Shown here one piece after another: positions 16,510 to 24,450 of a DNA stretch of 64,000 bases. A program made the position numbers and the translations under genes. This DNA is from Lustribacter sp965277075 (GTDB lineage: Bacteria > Vulcanimicrobiota > Vulcanimicrobiia > Vulcanimicrobiales > Vulcanimicrobiaceae). How positions within the stretch are numbered: position 1 is the first letter of the stretch; each line of letters opens with the position of its first letter. Below the pieces are notes generated by a model that was not told the DNA's origin, searched no databases, and saw only the letters and a list, made by a program, of their open reading frames with translations. Location of the stretch: assembly GCA_965277075.1 (NCBI GenBank), contig OZ255707.1:2108001-2172000 (forward strand). The letters run 5' to 3'.

Positions 16510-16776
16510 GGTCCCAACGTCTTTCCTCAATCGGTTCAAAACGCTTTTGGGGCCGAGATGATCTTCCTCGCTGTTCCATTCTCCGCACATTAGAACGCTG
16601 CGAAGCAATTCGGACGGTGGAATGGCAAGATCGTCGTCGACGTTACGAACGCCTTTCAGGCTGCTCCGGAAGAGCTCGGAGATCGCTTATCTTCCGAATT
16701 GTGTCCGCTGCATTCGTGGGAGCGCGCGTCGTCAAAGCCTCCAATCATCTGCCGGCGGAGCAGCTCGGAATGAACC
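16510..16776 (+). pseudogene. NADP/F420-type oxidoreductase relic (second copy)
   Basis: Reading across three frames gives NAFGAEMIFLAVPFSAH, then WNGKIVVDVTNAFQAAPEEL, then GARVVKASNHLPAEQLG. These are successive motifs of the NADPH:F420 oxidoreductase-like family. The N-terminal GxGxxG and the C-terminus are missing, with stops and shifts between pieces. The relic ends near 16776, where it abuts the truncated end of the DUF2721 gene. This looks like a recombination junction. Confidence 0.7.
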
Positions 16777-16842
16777 CCGAGTCGCGTGACTCGAGCGCCA
16801 TAGCGGCCACGCCCACGACGATGAGCGCCATTCCGGTCAGCG

Positions 16843-17163
16843 TCAGCGCGATCGGTACCACGTAAGCGTGTCATGCGCCGCGTGATCGAGCGCGATCGCC
16901 GCACCTGCGGCCACGAAGAATGCGACCGCCACGAAGTAGGACGTGATCGCGGCGAGTGCGAGCGAAGCGCGCCGTTCGTAATGTGAAAGCTCGTCCATCG
17001 TCGCGAGCCTTACATCCAGCGCAGCGAGCGCGCGCACGCGGTCGACGACGCGACCAAGACGCACGAGCGCTGCCGCAATCAGCGAACCCGCGGCAAGAAT
17101 GAGCAGCGCCGGCGAGAGCATCGCGGCGATGAGCGCCTGAGCCGGCGACATCCCCATGTTCAA
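16843..17163 (-). CDS. DUF2721-like membrane protein, frameshifted near its C-terminus
   Basis: The 106-residue open frame has hydrophobic segments SPALLILAAGSLIAAALVRL and AITSYFVAVAFFVAAGAAIA around a charged linker RLATMDELSHYERR, as in DUF2721. Family members are longer. Adding one base near 16860 (TGGTACC read as TGGGTACC) restores VPIALTLTGMALIVVGVAAM and a third segment before ALESRD. So this is either a genuine frameshift or a homopolymer sequencing error. Its function is unknown. Confidence 0.65.
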   Translation of the reverse strand: MNMGMSPAQALIAAMLSPALLILAAGSLIAAALVRLGRVVDRVRALAALDVRLATMDELSHYERRASLALAAITSYFVAVAFFVAAGAAIALDHAAHDTLTWYRSR

Positions 17164-17166
17164 CCG

Positions 17167-17754
17167 CTAAGCGTTTCGTACATGATACCAAGCGTCTTTT
17201 CCACCGCGCTCGGTGGTGAAATCTCCGGCAAGCTCCGCGGCAAACGCCGTGACCGACGTTGTAATGCCGCCGGCTTGCACGATGCGGCGCCACGCCGCCT
17301 CCTCGGTTCGCGCGCTCACGCCGCCGCACGCATCGACCGCAACGTGGACCGTGTAGCCGGCCGCGATCGCGTCGAGCGCAGTGCGTTGTACGACGATCTC
17401 GCTCGCAACCCCGGCGAGGACGAGTATCTGCCGGCCGCTGGACGCCAGCGCCTCGGTCAGCGACGTGTCCGAAAACGCCGTCGTTGTCGTTCGCGGCCGC
17501 GGCTCGATCGCGGGCAATGCATCAACCACCGAGGAGAGAAACGCACCAACTCGTTCAGCGCGCGAACCACCGGCTGCCCACGAGAATGAAGACGCTTGGG
17601 ACCGAGAAGTGCCTCGCCGGGGGCACGCTCGATGTCGGTGGCGAGAATCGCGCCCGTACGGTTGCGAGTTTACGCACGCCCTCCGACGCGATTGGCATCG
17701 ACGCTGACGAGAGCGAGAGAGCCGGCGTTTTGCCTTGCGTGCTCGAACTTCCAT
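17167..17754 (-). pseudogene. Isochorismatase-family hydrolase, N-terminus degraded
   Basis: The last 125 residues match YcaC-like isochorismatase hydrolases: TTTAFSDTSLTEALASSGRQ, ILVLAGVASEIVVQRTALDA, GYTVHVAVDACGG, AAWRRIVQAGGITTSVTAFA. The catalytic Cys position (normally in xxTDVCVxxTA) reads ASEIVVQ, so the nucleophile is missing. The N-terminal third is an Arg/Ser-rich run without the DxQ motif and overlaps the 3' end of the NmrA gene. It is very likely nonfunctional. Confidence 0.66.
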
Positions 17755-18785
17755 CGTTCGCTGTCCATGTCGTACGAAGGCACGGGCGGAAGCGGAAAGC
17801 CACGGCCGCGCACGTATCGCGCGGGATCGAGACCTGGCCGAAACGGCACGCTCACGAAGTCGCCGACCGCGCCCAGCACGTTGCCAAGTGTCGGCTGCAT
17901 CGCCGGAGCGGCGGCATGACGCCGCACGATCGATTCGAAGGTTTCGGGTTTGACGCCGGTTACGTCGAACACGTCAGTCGTCGGTGCGTTGAAGGCGAAC
18001 GAGCCGAGATCGAGTTCGTGCGCGTAATCCCGGAAGGACGCAAGCAAAAACGGATTCATGCCTTCCGTCCGGGCTGCCTTATAGAGCATCCACCATGGCA
18101 ATCGGACATGGCGTACGCTGCGTCCGAGCACGCGGCTGAGAATCGCCACGACGTCGTCGACCGAGATCGATTCGGGACCGGTTGGGCGATACGTCTTGCC
18201 GGCGTGCTTCGACGGGTCGATCAAGGCGGCAACCGCGACGCGGGCGATGTCGTCGACCGATGGCGGAGCACTACGACTCGCCCCATTGGCCGGGAACGGA
18301 TAAATGCCGAGAAGCGCGGCATAGCGGAGGACCGAGAGATACGGTTCTTCGGCGAACAGTCCGGGATTCACGATGGTGAGCGCGATTCCGGGCAGCATCG
18401 CGAAGAGGCGGTCGACGAGCCAATGCTGTCGCGTCGCGAGCGCTGGATGCGTCGGGCTCGCGAGCCATTGGCTTTGGGCGACGATGGACTCGAGTTTCGT
18501 ATCGCGCGCTGCGAGCGCAAATGCGGCGGCGCCGTGGATCATGTGAGGGTGAAAGGGAGCGGCGAAGAAGGCGCGCGATGTGCCGCGCATGGCGTTAGCG
18601 AGCTGATCGTAATCGTAGAGATCGACGACGACGGTCTCGACGCCTAAATGCTCGAGCCGCCGACTGCGCGCATCGGGCCGGTGAACGGCCGCGCGAACCG
18701 GGATGTCGCGCTCGCGGAGCTGGCTGACGACGGCGCTTCCGACCTTGCCGGTCGCGCCCGTAACGAGAAAGGTCGCTTGGCTCAC
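17670..18785 (-). CDS. NmrA-family NAD(P)-binding protein
   Basis: The 371-residue protein begins MSQATFLVTGATGKVGSAVV. It continues with RAAVHRPDARSRRLEHLGVE, AQSQWLASP, LTIVNPGLF and a long C-terminal part including GKTYRPTGPESISVDDVVAI. It fits NmrA-type redox sensors or atypical SDR enzymes. The last 30 residues run into the isochorismatase relic and may not be native. It is divergent from the TetR at 18885 across a palindromic promoter, so it is likely the repressed target. Confidence 0.8.
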   Translation of the reverse strand: MSQATFLVTGATGKVGSAVVSQLRERDIPVRAAVHRPDARSRRLEHLGVETVVVDLYDYDQLANAMRGTSRAFFAAPFHPHMIHGAAAFALAARDTKLESIVAQSQWLASPTHPALATRQHWLVDRLFAMLPGIALTIVNPGLFAEEPYLSVLRYAALLGIYPFPANGASRSAPPSVDDIARVAVAALIDPSKHAGKTYRPTGPESISVDDVVAILSRVLGRSVRHVRLPWWMLYKAARTEGMNPFLLASFRDYAHELDLGSFAFNAPTTDVFDVTGVKPETFESIVRRHAAAPAMQPTLGNVLGAVGDFVSVPFRPGLDPARYVRGRGFPLPPVPSYDMDSERWKFEHARQNAGSLALVSVDANRVGGRA

Positions 18786-18808
18786 GGTTTGATCTCGCTT
18801 TCAGAGTT

Positions 18809-18848
18809 AGATTATAGTCGACATCTATATAGATTACCGGTATAATCT
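18809..18848. promoter_or_regulatory. Divergent promoter with overlapping inverted repeats
   Basis: AGATTATA (18809-18816) and TATAATCT (18841-18848) are perfect inverted copies. AGATTA-N6-TAATCT also lies inside at 18831-18848. For the rightward TetR gene, TCGACA (18818-18823), 17 bp, TATAAT (18841-18846) is a near-consensus promoter. The leftward TATAAT is the complement of 18811-18816. The operator therefore overlaps both -10 elements, a typical layout for a self-regulating TetR. Confidence 0.68.
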
Positions 18849-18884
18849 TATTTGTCAAGCGAGAGACGGGGGTAACGGTCAGAA

Positions 18885-19487
18885 ATGGCAAGGCGGTCGG
18901 CAGCCGATAAGGCGGACACGCACGAGCAAATCGTGCAGCGTGCATCGGAAGTATTTCGGGCGCATGGAAGCGGCGTCGGTATCAGCGACGTGATGAAGGA
19001 ATTGGGGCTCACGCACGGCGGTTTCTATCGCCACTTCACGAGCAAGGACGAGTTGCTCGTGGAAGCCGTCGCGCACAGTTTGGTTCAATTGGCCGACAAG
19101 CTCGAGCGCGTCGCTGAAAAGGCGCCGCGGGGCACCGAGCTAGCGGCGATCATCGGCGCCTACCTCAGTCCGGAACACCTCCGTCATCCGGAGTCGTGGT
19201 GCGTCCTAGCGACGCTTGCGCCCGAGATTGGACGCCTACCGGCCGTTGTGCGCAAGCGACTCGACGGTGCGATGCAGCAGTACATGCAGCGACTCGCCCG
19301 ATTCGTGCCGGGTACCACCGACGTCGAACGCGCGAAAGCGTTCCTCGTGCTCTTCTCCGGTATGGCCGGCGCGATTGCGATGACTCGCGTGATATCCGAC
19401 CCGCAAGCACGCGATCTGTCCCTGACGACGGCACGCGACTACTACCTTACGACGTTCACGGGTGCTGCTCCGCCGGCGACGACGTGA
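18885..19487 (+). CDS. TetR-family regulator
   Basis: The 200-residue protein begins MARRSAADKADTHEQIVQRA. Its helix-turn-helix reads SGVGISDVMKELGLTHGGFY then RHFTSKDELLVEAVAHS. A C-terminal TetR_C-type ligand domain includes ESWCVLATLAPEIGRLPAVV. A GGGGG run 12 bases upstream of the ATG serves as ribosome site. The divergent NmrA-type gene is the probable target. Confidence 0.88.
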   Translation: MARRSAADKADTHEQIVQRASEVFRAHGSGVGISDVMKELGLTHGGFYRHFTSKDELLVEAVAHSLVQLADKLERVAEKAPRGTELAAIIGAYLSPEHLRHPESWCVLATLAPEIGRLPAVVRKRLDGAMQQYMQRLARFVPGTTDVERAKAFLVLFSGMAGAIAMTRVISDPQARDLSLTTARDYYLTTFTGAAPPATT

Positions 19488-19548
19488 ACGGGACACTTGT
19501 GAAACGTGAGAAGACGCCATTGCATCGCATCCCTCTGCAAGAATCGTT

Positions 19549-20115
19549 ATGAAGCACTTGCGGCGAAGCTTTGCGCCCAATGAAGCGAAGAAGCGAAGCT
19601 CTTCCAGCTCCGCGCTGCTCGTGAAAAACGACGAAGTTGACCAGCCCGTAGGCTATATGCTGCGTCGAGCCTACTACGCGGCTAAAGCGAACACGGCGAG
19701 GCTTATAAAGGACCTGAACATCACTCCGACCCAGGCGTCGGCGGTCATGGCTCTCGATCGCGAAGGAACGCTGTCGCAAGCCGAGCTCGGTCGTAACATC
19801 GGAATGGAGCCCGCAAACGTCCATAGCCTCGTGGCACGGCTGAGCGCGCTCGGCTTCGTCGAGCTTCAGGCGCACCCCGACGACCAAAGACAAACTCAAA
19901 TCGTTCTTGCAAAGCACGGGCAACGGCAAGCCTCGCAGTTGGTGGCACTGACGAGGCAATCGAGTGAAAAGACGCTATCGGTTTTGAACCCCAACGAACG
20001 GGCCCTGTTCATTTCGTTGCTAAAGCGAGTGGCATTCGATCAGCCTGAGTCGTTGGATACCATAACGCCCTCCAATCTTCGGCGAAGTGCGACGCGACAC
20101 GAACGATCAAGTTGA
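19549..20115 (+). CDS. MarR-family regulator
   Basis: The 188-residue frame has a MarR core: VGYMLRRAYYAAKANTARLI, LNITPTQASAVMALDREGTL, SQAELGRNIGMEPANVHSLV, ARLSALGFVELQAHPDDQRQ. The first 25 residues are Ser/Lys-rich and may not be translated. The last 20 (SNLRRSATRHERSS) overlap the opposite-strand HTH_11 relic and look like read-through past a junction near 20120. No target is obvious. Confidence 0.8.
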   Translation: MKHLRRSFAPNEAKKRSSSSSALLVKNDEVDQPVGYMLRRAYYAAKANTARLIKDLNITPTQASAVMALDREGTLSQAELGRNIGMEPANVHSLVARLSALGFVELQAHPDDQRQTQIVLAKHGQRQASQLVALTRQSSEKTLSVLNPNERALFISLLKRVAFDQPESLDTITPSNLRRSATRHERSS

Positions 20116-20389
20116 GATTCTCCGGACCGGGCCCTGGACCCACGGCGAAGAGCGCCTGGAGTTCCTCGTCGGTAAAGTGCGCGATGGCGCGCCGATAATC
20201 GCTCGCGAGGACGATGCCGCCGAGCGGCCCGCGTTCCATATGAAGCGGCACGCCCGCCTCGCACAACGCCTCAACATCACGGTACACGGTACGCATCGAT
20301 ACGTCGAGGTGCCGTGAGAGTTCGCGCGCCGTCATTCGCGGCTTCCCTTGGAGCAGCAATAAGCACGAAATAAGAGGCTGAGACTGCAT
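20009..20389 (-). pseudogene. HTH_11/WYL-type regulator, truncated
   Basis: From MQSQPLISCLLLLQGKPRMT the frame gives the YafY-type winged helix ARELSRHLDVSMRTVYRDVE, then GVPLHMERGPLGG and HFTDEELQALFAVGPG. After GPGPEN similarity stops. Full-length relatives are about 300 residues with a WYL sensor domain, absent here. The break is close to the end of the MarR gene. Its operator and its divergent target (VOC gene) remain. Confidence 0.7.
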
Positions 20390-20404
20390 AAAAGAGTTTC
20401 TTCT

Positions 20405-20433
20405 CTGTATATGACACGCCTTGTCATGTACAG
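20405..20433. promoter_or_regulatory. 12+12 bp palindromic operator upstream of VOC gene
   Basis: CTGTATATGACA (20405-20416) and TGTCATGTACAG (20422-20433) are inverted copies matching at 11 of 12 positions around a 5-nt spacer. The site lies between the truncated HTH_11 regulator and the VOC gene. It is the likely binding site of the original regulator, now without its sensor domain. Confidence 0.65.
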
Positions 20434-20482
20434 ATTCTAGACTCGCCATATGCTCGTTCGAGGCCAAAGGAGAAAGATTTCA

Positions 20483-20878
20483 ATGACAACGACAACGCAA
20501 GCGAATACGTCGGTTATAACCGGCGTGGACATGTCCAGCTACATCACGGGCGATCCCAAGCGGTCGATCGCGTTTTACCGCGATGTTTTAGGGATTGCGC
20601 CGACTCACATCGACGAGGAAGGACGCGGTGCCGAATTCACGCTGGCCGATGGCTCGACATTCGGTGTTTGGAAGCCCGATGAGGCTGCGACCACCGGCGG
20701 TATGATGTTGTTTGCCGTCACCGACATTCGAGAAGCGGTTGCTATTTTCCGTAATCGCGGTGCGGGGCTCAGCGATCCGATGGAAACTCCGGTCTGTTTT
20801 ATGTCGTTCGGCGCCGACCCCGATGGAAACGGATTTATCGTACATCAGCGCAAGAGCGACGGAGCCGGCGTGTCTTGA
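20483..20878 (+). CDS. VOC-superfamily (glyoxalase-like) protein
   Basis: The 131-residue protein is taken from MTTTTQANTS because AAGGAGAAAG lies 8-17 bases upstream. It is a single VOC unit: SSYITGDPKRSIAFYRDVLG, EFTLADGSTFGVW, GGMMLFAVTDIREAVAIF, DPDGNGFIVHQRK. Such proteins are often under YafY-type control, matching the divergent truncated regulator. Substrate unknown; glyoxalase or antibiotic-binding activity is possible. Confidence 0.83.
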   Translation: MTTTTQANTSVITGVDMSSYITGDPKRSIAFYRDVLGIAPTHIDEEGRGAEFTLADGSTFGVWKPDEAATTGGMMLFAVTDIREAVAIFRNRGAGLSDPMETPVCFMSFGADPDGNGFIVHQRKSDGAGVS

Positions 20879-20899
20879 ACCATAAGGGCGGCACTTAAA

Positions 20900-21514
20900 A
20901 TGGCATTGGCCAGGAATGGCTGCCGAGTGTGGTCGTTCAAGCTTGTACGGCAACAAACGAAAGGCAATACATTGACCAACATTACGCCTCTCCTCGATCG
21001 CAACCGCGCCTTCGCCAATACCGACGCTCGGCGAAAGGTGCCGCCGATCCCGTTTTCGCGCACGAACCTCTACATCGTTACCTGCATCGACTATCGGGTC
21101 GACCCGGCGCAAACTCTCGGTCTTGAACTCGGTGATGCCCTCGTGCAGCGAAACGTGGGCGGTCGGGTGACCCCTGCCATCATCCGGGATGTCGCATACA
21201 TCGGCTACTTGATTCAAACCAAGGCTCCGGAGGGTCCGTGGTTCGAGGTTGCGGTTATTCACCACACCGACTGCGGCTCGACTCTCTTAGCCGATGACGC
21301 GTTCCGCCACGGGTTCGCCAAGCGGATCGGCGTCGACGAGCGGACCCTCGCGGACACACCCGTCTTAGATCCGGCGCGGACGGTTCGGACGGACGTTCAG
21401 CGATTACTGTGGGCTCCGGAGATTGCCCCGAACGTCGCGGTGTCCGGGCATGTGTACGATGTCGAGACCGGCCTCGTGACCACCGTGATTGATGCAACAA
21501 CGGCACGACGGTAG
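20900..21514 (+). CDS. Beta-carbonic-anhydrase-like protein
   Basis: The 204-residue frame has the zinc and catalytic signatures of the beta class: VTCIDYRVDP (Cys with Asp-x-Arg dyad), LVQRNVGGRVTP and VAVIHHTDCGS (His-x2-Cys). Beta-carbonic anhydrases interconvert CO2 and bicarbonate, though this subgroup has members of untested activity. TTG at 20972 (LTNITPLLDRN), preceded by AAAGGC, is an attractive alternative start, since the first 24 residues have no family counterpart. It is not tied to neighbours. Confidence 0.78.
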   Translation: MALARNGCRVWSFKLVRQQTKGNTLTNITPLLDRNRAFANTDARRKVPPIPFSRTNLYIVTCIDYRVDPAQTLGLELGDALVQRNVGGRVTPAIIRDVAYIGYLIQTKAPEGPWFEVAVIHHTDCGSTLLADDAFRHGFAKRIGVDERTLADTPVLDPARTVRTDVQRLLWAPEIAPNVAVSGHVYDVETGLVTTVIDATTARR

Positions 21515-21619
21515 CGGACCGTGCGGCCGATCCGGTGCGCGCCGTCGACGTCGTTCGACTCCGGCATCCTTTTTTTTGGCCGACGATCTTCGCGCGTTGA
21601 GCATTCGCTGAAATACGCG

Positions 21620-22189
21620 CTACGATCCATGTGCCGAATCGAGCAAAAGTCGCGTTGCAGAGACGCTGACGTGCGTTGCGTCCGGACCACAAATATGCGC
21701 TTGAACATCTGTTTGTACCGGGATGCCGCCGATATCGACCGAAACGCGCGCTGCGTCCAGGCAGACGCTGTGATCGAAGACGGAACCGGTCACCCAGTGC
21801 AGCTGCGTGGTTGCTCTTGCGCGCGGCGGCACGACGAGCGGAAAGACGACCGGGCCATGTCCCATCGGCACGGGACGCCCGTAGACGGTCGGGCCGGTAA
21901 ACGCTGTTTTGCGCTCCACCGAAACGTTGAGCGCTTTTCCGCTCTTGTCTTCCATCACGATGCGCGCGAACGCCTCGAGGCTACATGCACTCGTCGAGTT
22001 GTTGCGGAACACGAGCAACGTGCCGCTCTGACTCATGCCGTCGAAGTTGCCGTTCTTCGCGTCACTGCTCAAAGCAATTTCTTGCGCTGAACATGCGACG
22101 ACCTGAGCAGCTGCCCGGGTCTGTTCAGCGCTTACGGGAGAGATCGCCGCGTTGAGGATACACAGGAGTAAAGCGATCGACTTCATCAT
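21620..22189 (-). CDS. Secreted DUF4232-like protein
   Basis: This is a 189-residue exported protein. A signal peptide (MMKSIALLLCILNAAISPVS, then AEQ) is followed by the paired Cys framework CSAQEIALSSDAKNG, GTLLVFRNNSTSACSLEAFA, LHWVTGSVFDHSVCLDAARV and HICGPDA. This matches DUF4232, a beta-sandwich found in periplasmic or surface proteins of unknown role. Transcribed alone. Confidence 0.7.
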   Translation of the reverse strand: MMKSIALLLCILNAAISPVSAEQTRAAAQVVACSAQEIALSSDAKNGNFDGMSQSGTLLVFRNNSTSACSLEAFARIVMEDKSGKALNVSVERKTAFTGPTVYGRPVPMGHGPVVFPLVVPPRARATTQLHWVTGSVFDHSVCLDAARVSVDIGGIPVQTDVQAHICGPDATHVSVSATRLLLDSAHGS

Positions 22190-22327
22190 GGTCTCTCGTG
22201 TAACGCATTTTCGACGAATGCATCTCGAGCGCGGCGCTTTTTAATGGAGACCCCACATTCGCGCCCGAACGAACCTCAGATGGACCGGATCAAAGGGGTC
22301 ACGGGACGGCGCGACAAGGACACCCGG

Positions 22328-23200
22328 ATGAACGATTCGCTCGACGTTCCGTTTGCGGAGCACCTGAAGGTGCCCACGGAACGAGTTCTGGCCAAGATTC
22401 GCCCCGGCGCCTACGGCGAGGATCTCGATCCACGCTATATCCGGCCCGAGCCGGGTTTCAACGCACGTGATTTTACGCTGCCTGAAAACCTCGAACATGT
22501 CGAGGACCTGCGCCGATCCATTGCAGTGCAGGGCGTCCTCAATCCCGTGCGTGTCAGGTTGTCCGACGACAAGTCCGAAGTTTGGTTGACCGACGGGGAA
22601 TCGCGCTGGCGCGCCGCCATGTCCGCCATCGCTACGGGCTCCGAGATCAAAGCGATTCCGTACATCGTGGAGGGACGCCGCCAATCCACCGAAGAGCGTA
22701 TCGTGAATCTCGTCGTCAGCAATACGGGAAAACGTCTCTCGCCTCTCGAGACGCTCGATGTCGCGAACCGGCTCAAGGGCTTCAAATGGAGCGATCGCGA
22801 GGTGGCCCAGCGACTCGGCCTCACGCCGTCGTATCTTCAGCATCTCTTCCTCTTGAAGCGGGCAACGCCGGCGACGATCGGTTTCGTGCGCGACGGCACC
22901 GTCAAGGCCAGTACCGTGATCGACGAGCTACGACACGGTAAGGAGCCCAAACGGCTTGAGACGCAGCTGCGCAAGGCCGTCGAGGGAGAAGGGGGCGTAA
23001 GAAAAACGCGCGTGCAGCCGCGCGACCTGCGTGCAAAGGCCGACCGGGATGCGCCGATTTACAATCGCGAAACCGCGGCGTTTCTGGCCGAAGCCGCGCG
23101 CGAAGCATATCACCTCTTGCCCGGAAGCCTGCGAAAGCCGCGGCAACTGCTCCGCAGCGCACTCGAGAATGCCAACGTTCCGCTGGAGACGCGCGACTGA
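22328..23200 (+). CDS. ParB/Spo0J-like DNA-binding protein (solitary)
   Basis: The 290-residue protein is taken from ATG 22328, which has AAGGA seven bases upstream; an in-frame ATG at 22244 would add 28 poorly coded residues. The ParB N-terminal domain includes EDLRRSIAVQGVLNPVRVRL and VWLTDGESRWRAAMSA (box similar to DGERRWRA). The KorB/ParB helix-turn-helix reads SDREVAQRLGLTPSYLQHLF. No parA is adjacent and I see no parS (TGTTYCACGTGRAACA-like) site. It is more like plasmid or ICE-borne ParB/nuclease-type regulators than chromosomal ParB. This fits the mobile character of the region. Confidence 0.8.
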   Translation: MNDSLDVPFAEHLKVPTERVLAKIRPGAYGEDLDPRYIRPEPGFNARDFTLPENLEHVEDLRRSIAVQGVLNPVRVRLSDDKSEVWLTDGESRWRAAMSAIATGSEIKAIPYIVEGRRQSTEERIVNLVVSNTGKRLSPLETLDVANRLKGFKWSDREVAQRLGLTPSYLQHLFLLKRATPATIGFVRDGTVKASTVIDELRHGKEPKRLETQLRKAVEGEGGVRKTRVQPRDLRAKADRDAPIYNRETAAFLAEAAREAYHLLPGSLRKPRQLLRSALENANVPLETRD

Positions 23201-23257
23201 GCCGAACGCTTGCAGATTCGTTAGCTTTGTGATACAAAGTTCTCGAATCGGGGGACC

Positions 23258-23548
23258 ATGAACCGACAAAAAATTAACCGGATAAGCGGAGTCGTACCAA
23301 TCGTCTTGTCGCTCTTAGCATGTGGTGTCGTGACGATCGCCGTTCTCACCGGCTGGGATAAGGGTTACGCCGATGAGGGCTCCGCCGCCCATATTTTTCA
23401 GCTTTTGATCGTAGCAGAAGTGCCGTTCATTCTGATTTTTGTCGTCACCGCGGAATGGAAAAGAGTCGTGCGAGTCGCCGGCCTGATCGGAATTCAAGCT
23501 GCTGCCCTCGTTCTAGCCGTTGCACCCGTTGCTATTTTAAAATTATGA
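23258..23548 (+). CDS. Small conserved membrane protein
   Basis: The 96-residue protein has three hydrophobic segments: VVPIVLSLLACGVVTIAVLT, FQLLIVAEVPFILIFVVTAE, LIGIQAAALVLAVAPVAI. A GGGGGACC ribosome site precedes the ATG. Similar short proteins occur in many bacteria without known function. Its end overlaps the arsC 3' end by 17 bases on the opposite strand. Confidence 0.65.
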   Translation: MNRQKINRISGVVPIVLSLLACGVVTIAVLTGWDKGYADEGSAAHIFQLLIVAEVPFILIFVVTAEWKRVVRVAGLIGIQAAALVLAVAPVAILKL

Positions 23549-23936
23549 TGTCGGCGAGTTCGCTCGCCTTCTTGCGAACGAGATCGCGAGTCTCGCGTAC
23601 GCGCTCGAGATGCTGCCCTTTCGGATCGGGAAGCCCCAAATCGTCGTCGACGCGCGGCACGCCCTCGACGTCGCATCCCATCGTGATGATGCGGTCGGCT
23701 CGAGCGGCGACGGCGGGGTCGATGAGCTTCGGCCGCGCACCAGAAATGTCGATGTCGACCTCGGCCATCGCGGCGATCATACCGGCATCCGGACGATCAG
23801 CCGCGATGGTACCGGCAGAGCCGATTTCCGCACCGTCGCCGACGAAGCGTCGCAGAAACGCCTCGGCCATCTGACTTCGGCCGGTGTTGTGCTTGCACAC
23901 GAAGAGCACGGACGGCTTTCCGTCAGTGGACGGCAT
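23532..23936 (-). CDS. arsC: Arsenate reductase, low-molecular-weight phosphatase type
   Basis: This 134-residue arsenate reductase reads from MPSTDGKPSVLFVC. The P-loop CKHNTGRSQM holds the nucleophilic Cys and Arg (Cx5R), and DDLGLPDPKGQ carries the general-acid Asp-Pro. It reduces arsenate to arsenite with thioredoxin or mycothiol-type donors. The frame upstream remains open through the degraded aquaporin tail (TLLFGWFAPTGRTVI). The gene was therefore probably the C-terminal half of an aquaporin-ArsC fusion, and now may depend on an internal start. Confidence 0.85.
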   Translation of the reverse strand: MPSTDGKPSVLFVCKHNTGRSQMAEAFLRRFVGDGAEIGSAGTIAADRPDAGMIAAMAEVDIDISGARPKLIDPAVAARADRIITMGCDVEGVPRVDDDLGLPDPKGQHLERVRETRDLVRKKASELADIIILK

Positions 23937-24450
23937 AATCACGGTCCTTCCGGTCGGCGCGAACCAACCGAACAGCAAGGTCGCAGCGGCCGCACCGGCA
24001 AGCTGCGCGGCGATGAACGGCGCGACGTCGATCGGACGAATACCGGTAAAGGTATCGCTCAGCGATCGCGCGATCGTCTATGCGCCGACGATGTAGGCCG
24101 CGACCGCGAAAGGCGTCGCTGCCGGCCTCGATCGAGCGCAACCCCAAATCACGGCGAGCAATCGCGAAGGTCGCGACAAACTCGCCGAGCCATACGGAGC
24201 CGCCCGTGCGAATGTGATGCGAAACGAAGATCGGCGGCAACCCGAACATCGCGTGCGCAATCGCGACGCCGGCGAGAGCACCGACGAGCTGTGCACCGAT
24301 ATAGGCCGGAACATCGCTCCAGGCGAGGCCGTGCTGCCAGGCGTCGGCAATCGTGACGACCGGATTCAGGTGCGCGCCGGAAATCGGACCGAAGGCAAGG
24401 ATGATCGCGACGAGCGCGCCGCACGACGCACGAGATTCACCTCAACAACA
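23937..24450 (-). pseudogene. Aquaporin (arsenite aquaglyceroporin) relic, formerly fused to arsC
   Basis: Minus-strand pieces read LVAIILAFGPISGAHLNPVV (first NPx box), DVPAYIGAQLVGALAGVAIA, HAMFGLPPIFVSHHIRTGGS, EFVATF. A shift follows to AVIWGCARSRPAATPFAVAA and YIVGA, then a TAG, then TIARSLSDTFTGIRPIDVAP and FIAAQLAGAAAATLLFGWF. The first membrane helix is cut off and the second NPA region is deleted. The final piece is in the arsC frame with no stop between. Within an arsenic operon it would have conducted arsenite out of the cell. Confidence 0.72.

Noticed and set aside
17167..17754. Functional isochorismatase
   Set aside because: The nucleophile Cys position is lost (ASEIVVQ) and the N-terminal Asp motif is absent.
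17484..18647. A 387-codon plus-strand frame
   Set aside because: Antisense to the NmrA-type gene, Arg/Gly/Asp-rich, no family match seen.
22328..23200. Chromosome origin or partition locus
   Set aside because: No parA, no parS-like sequence and no dnaA/gidAB neighbours.
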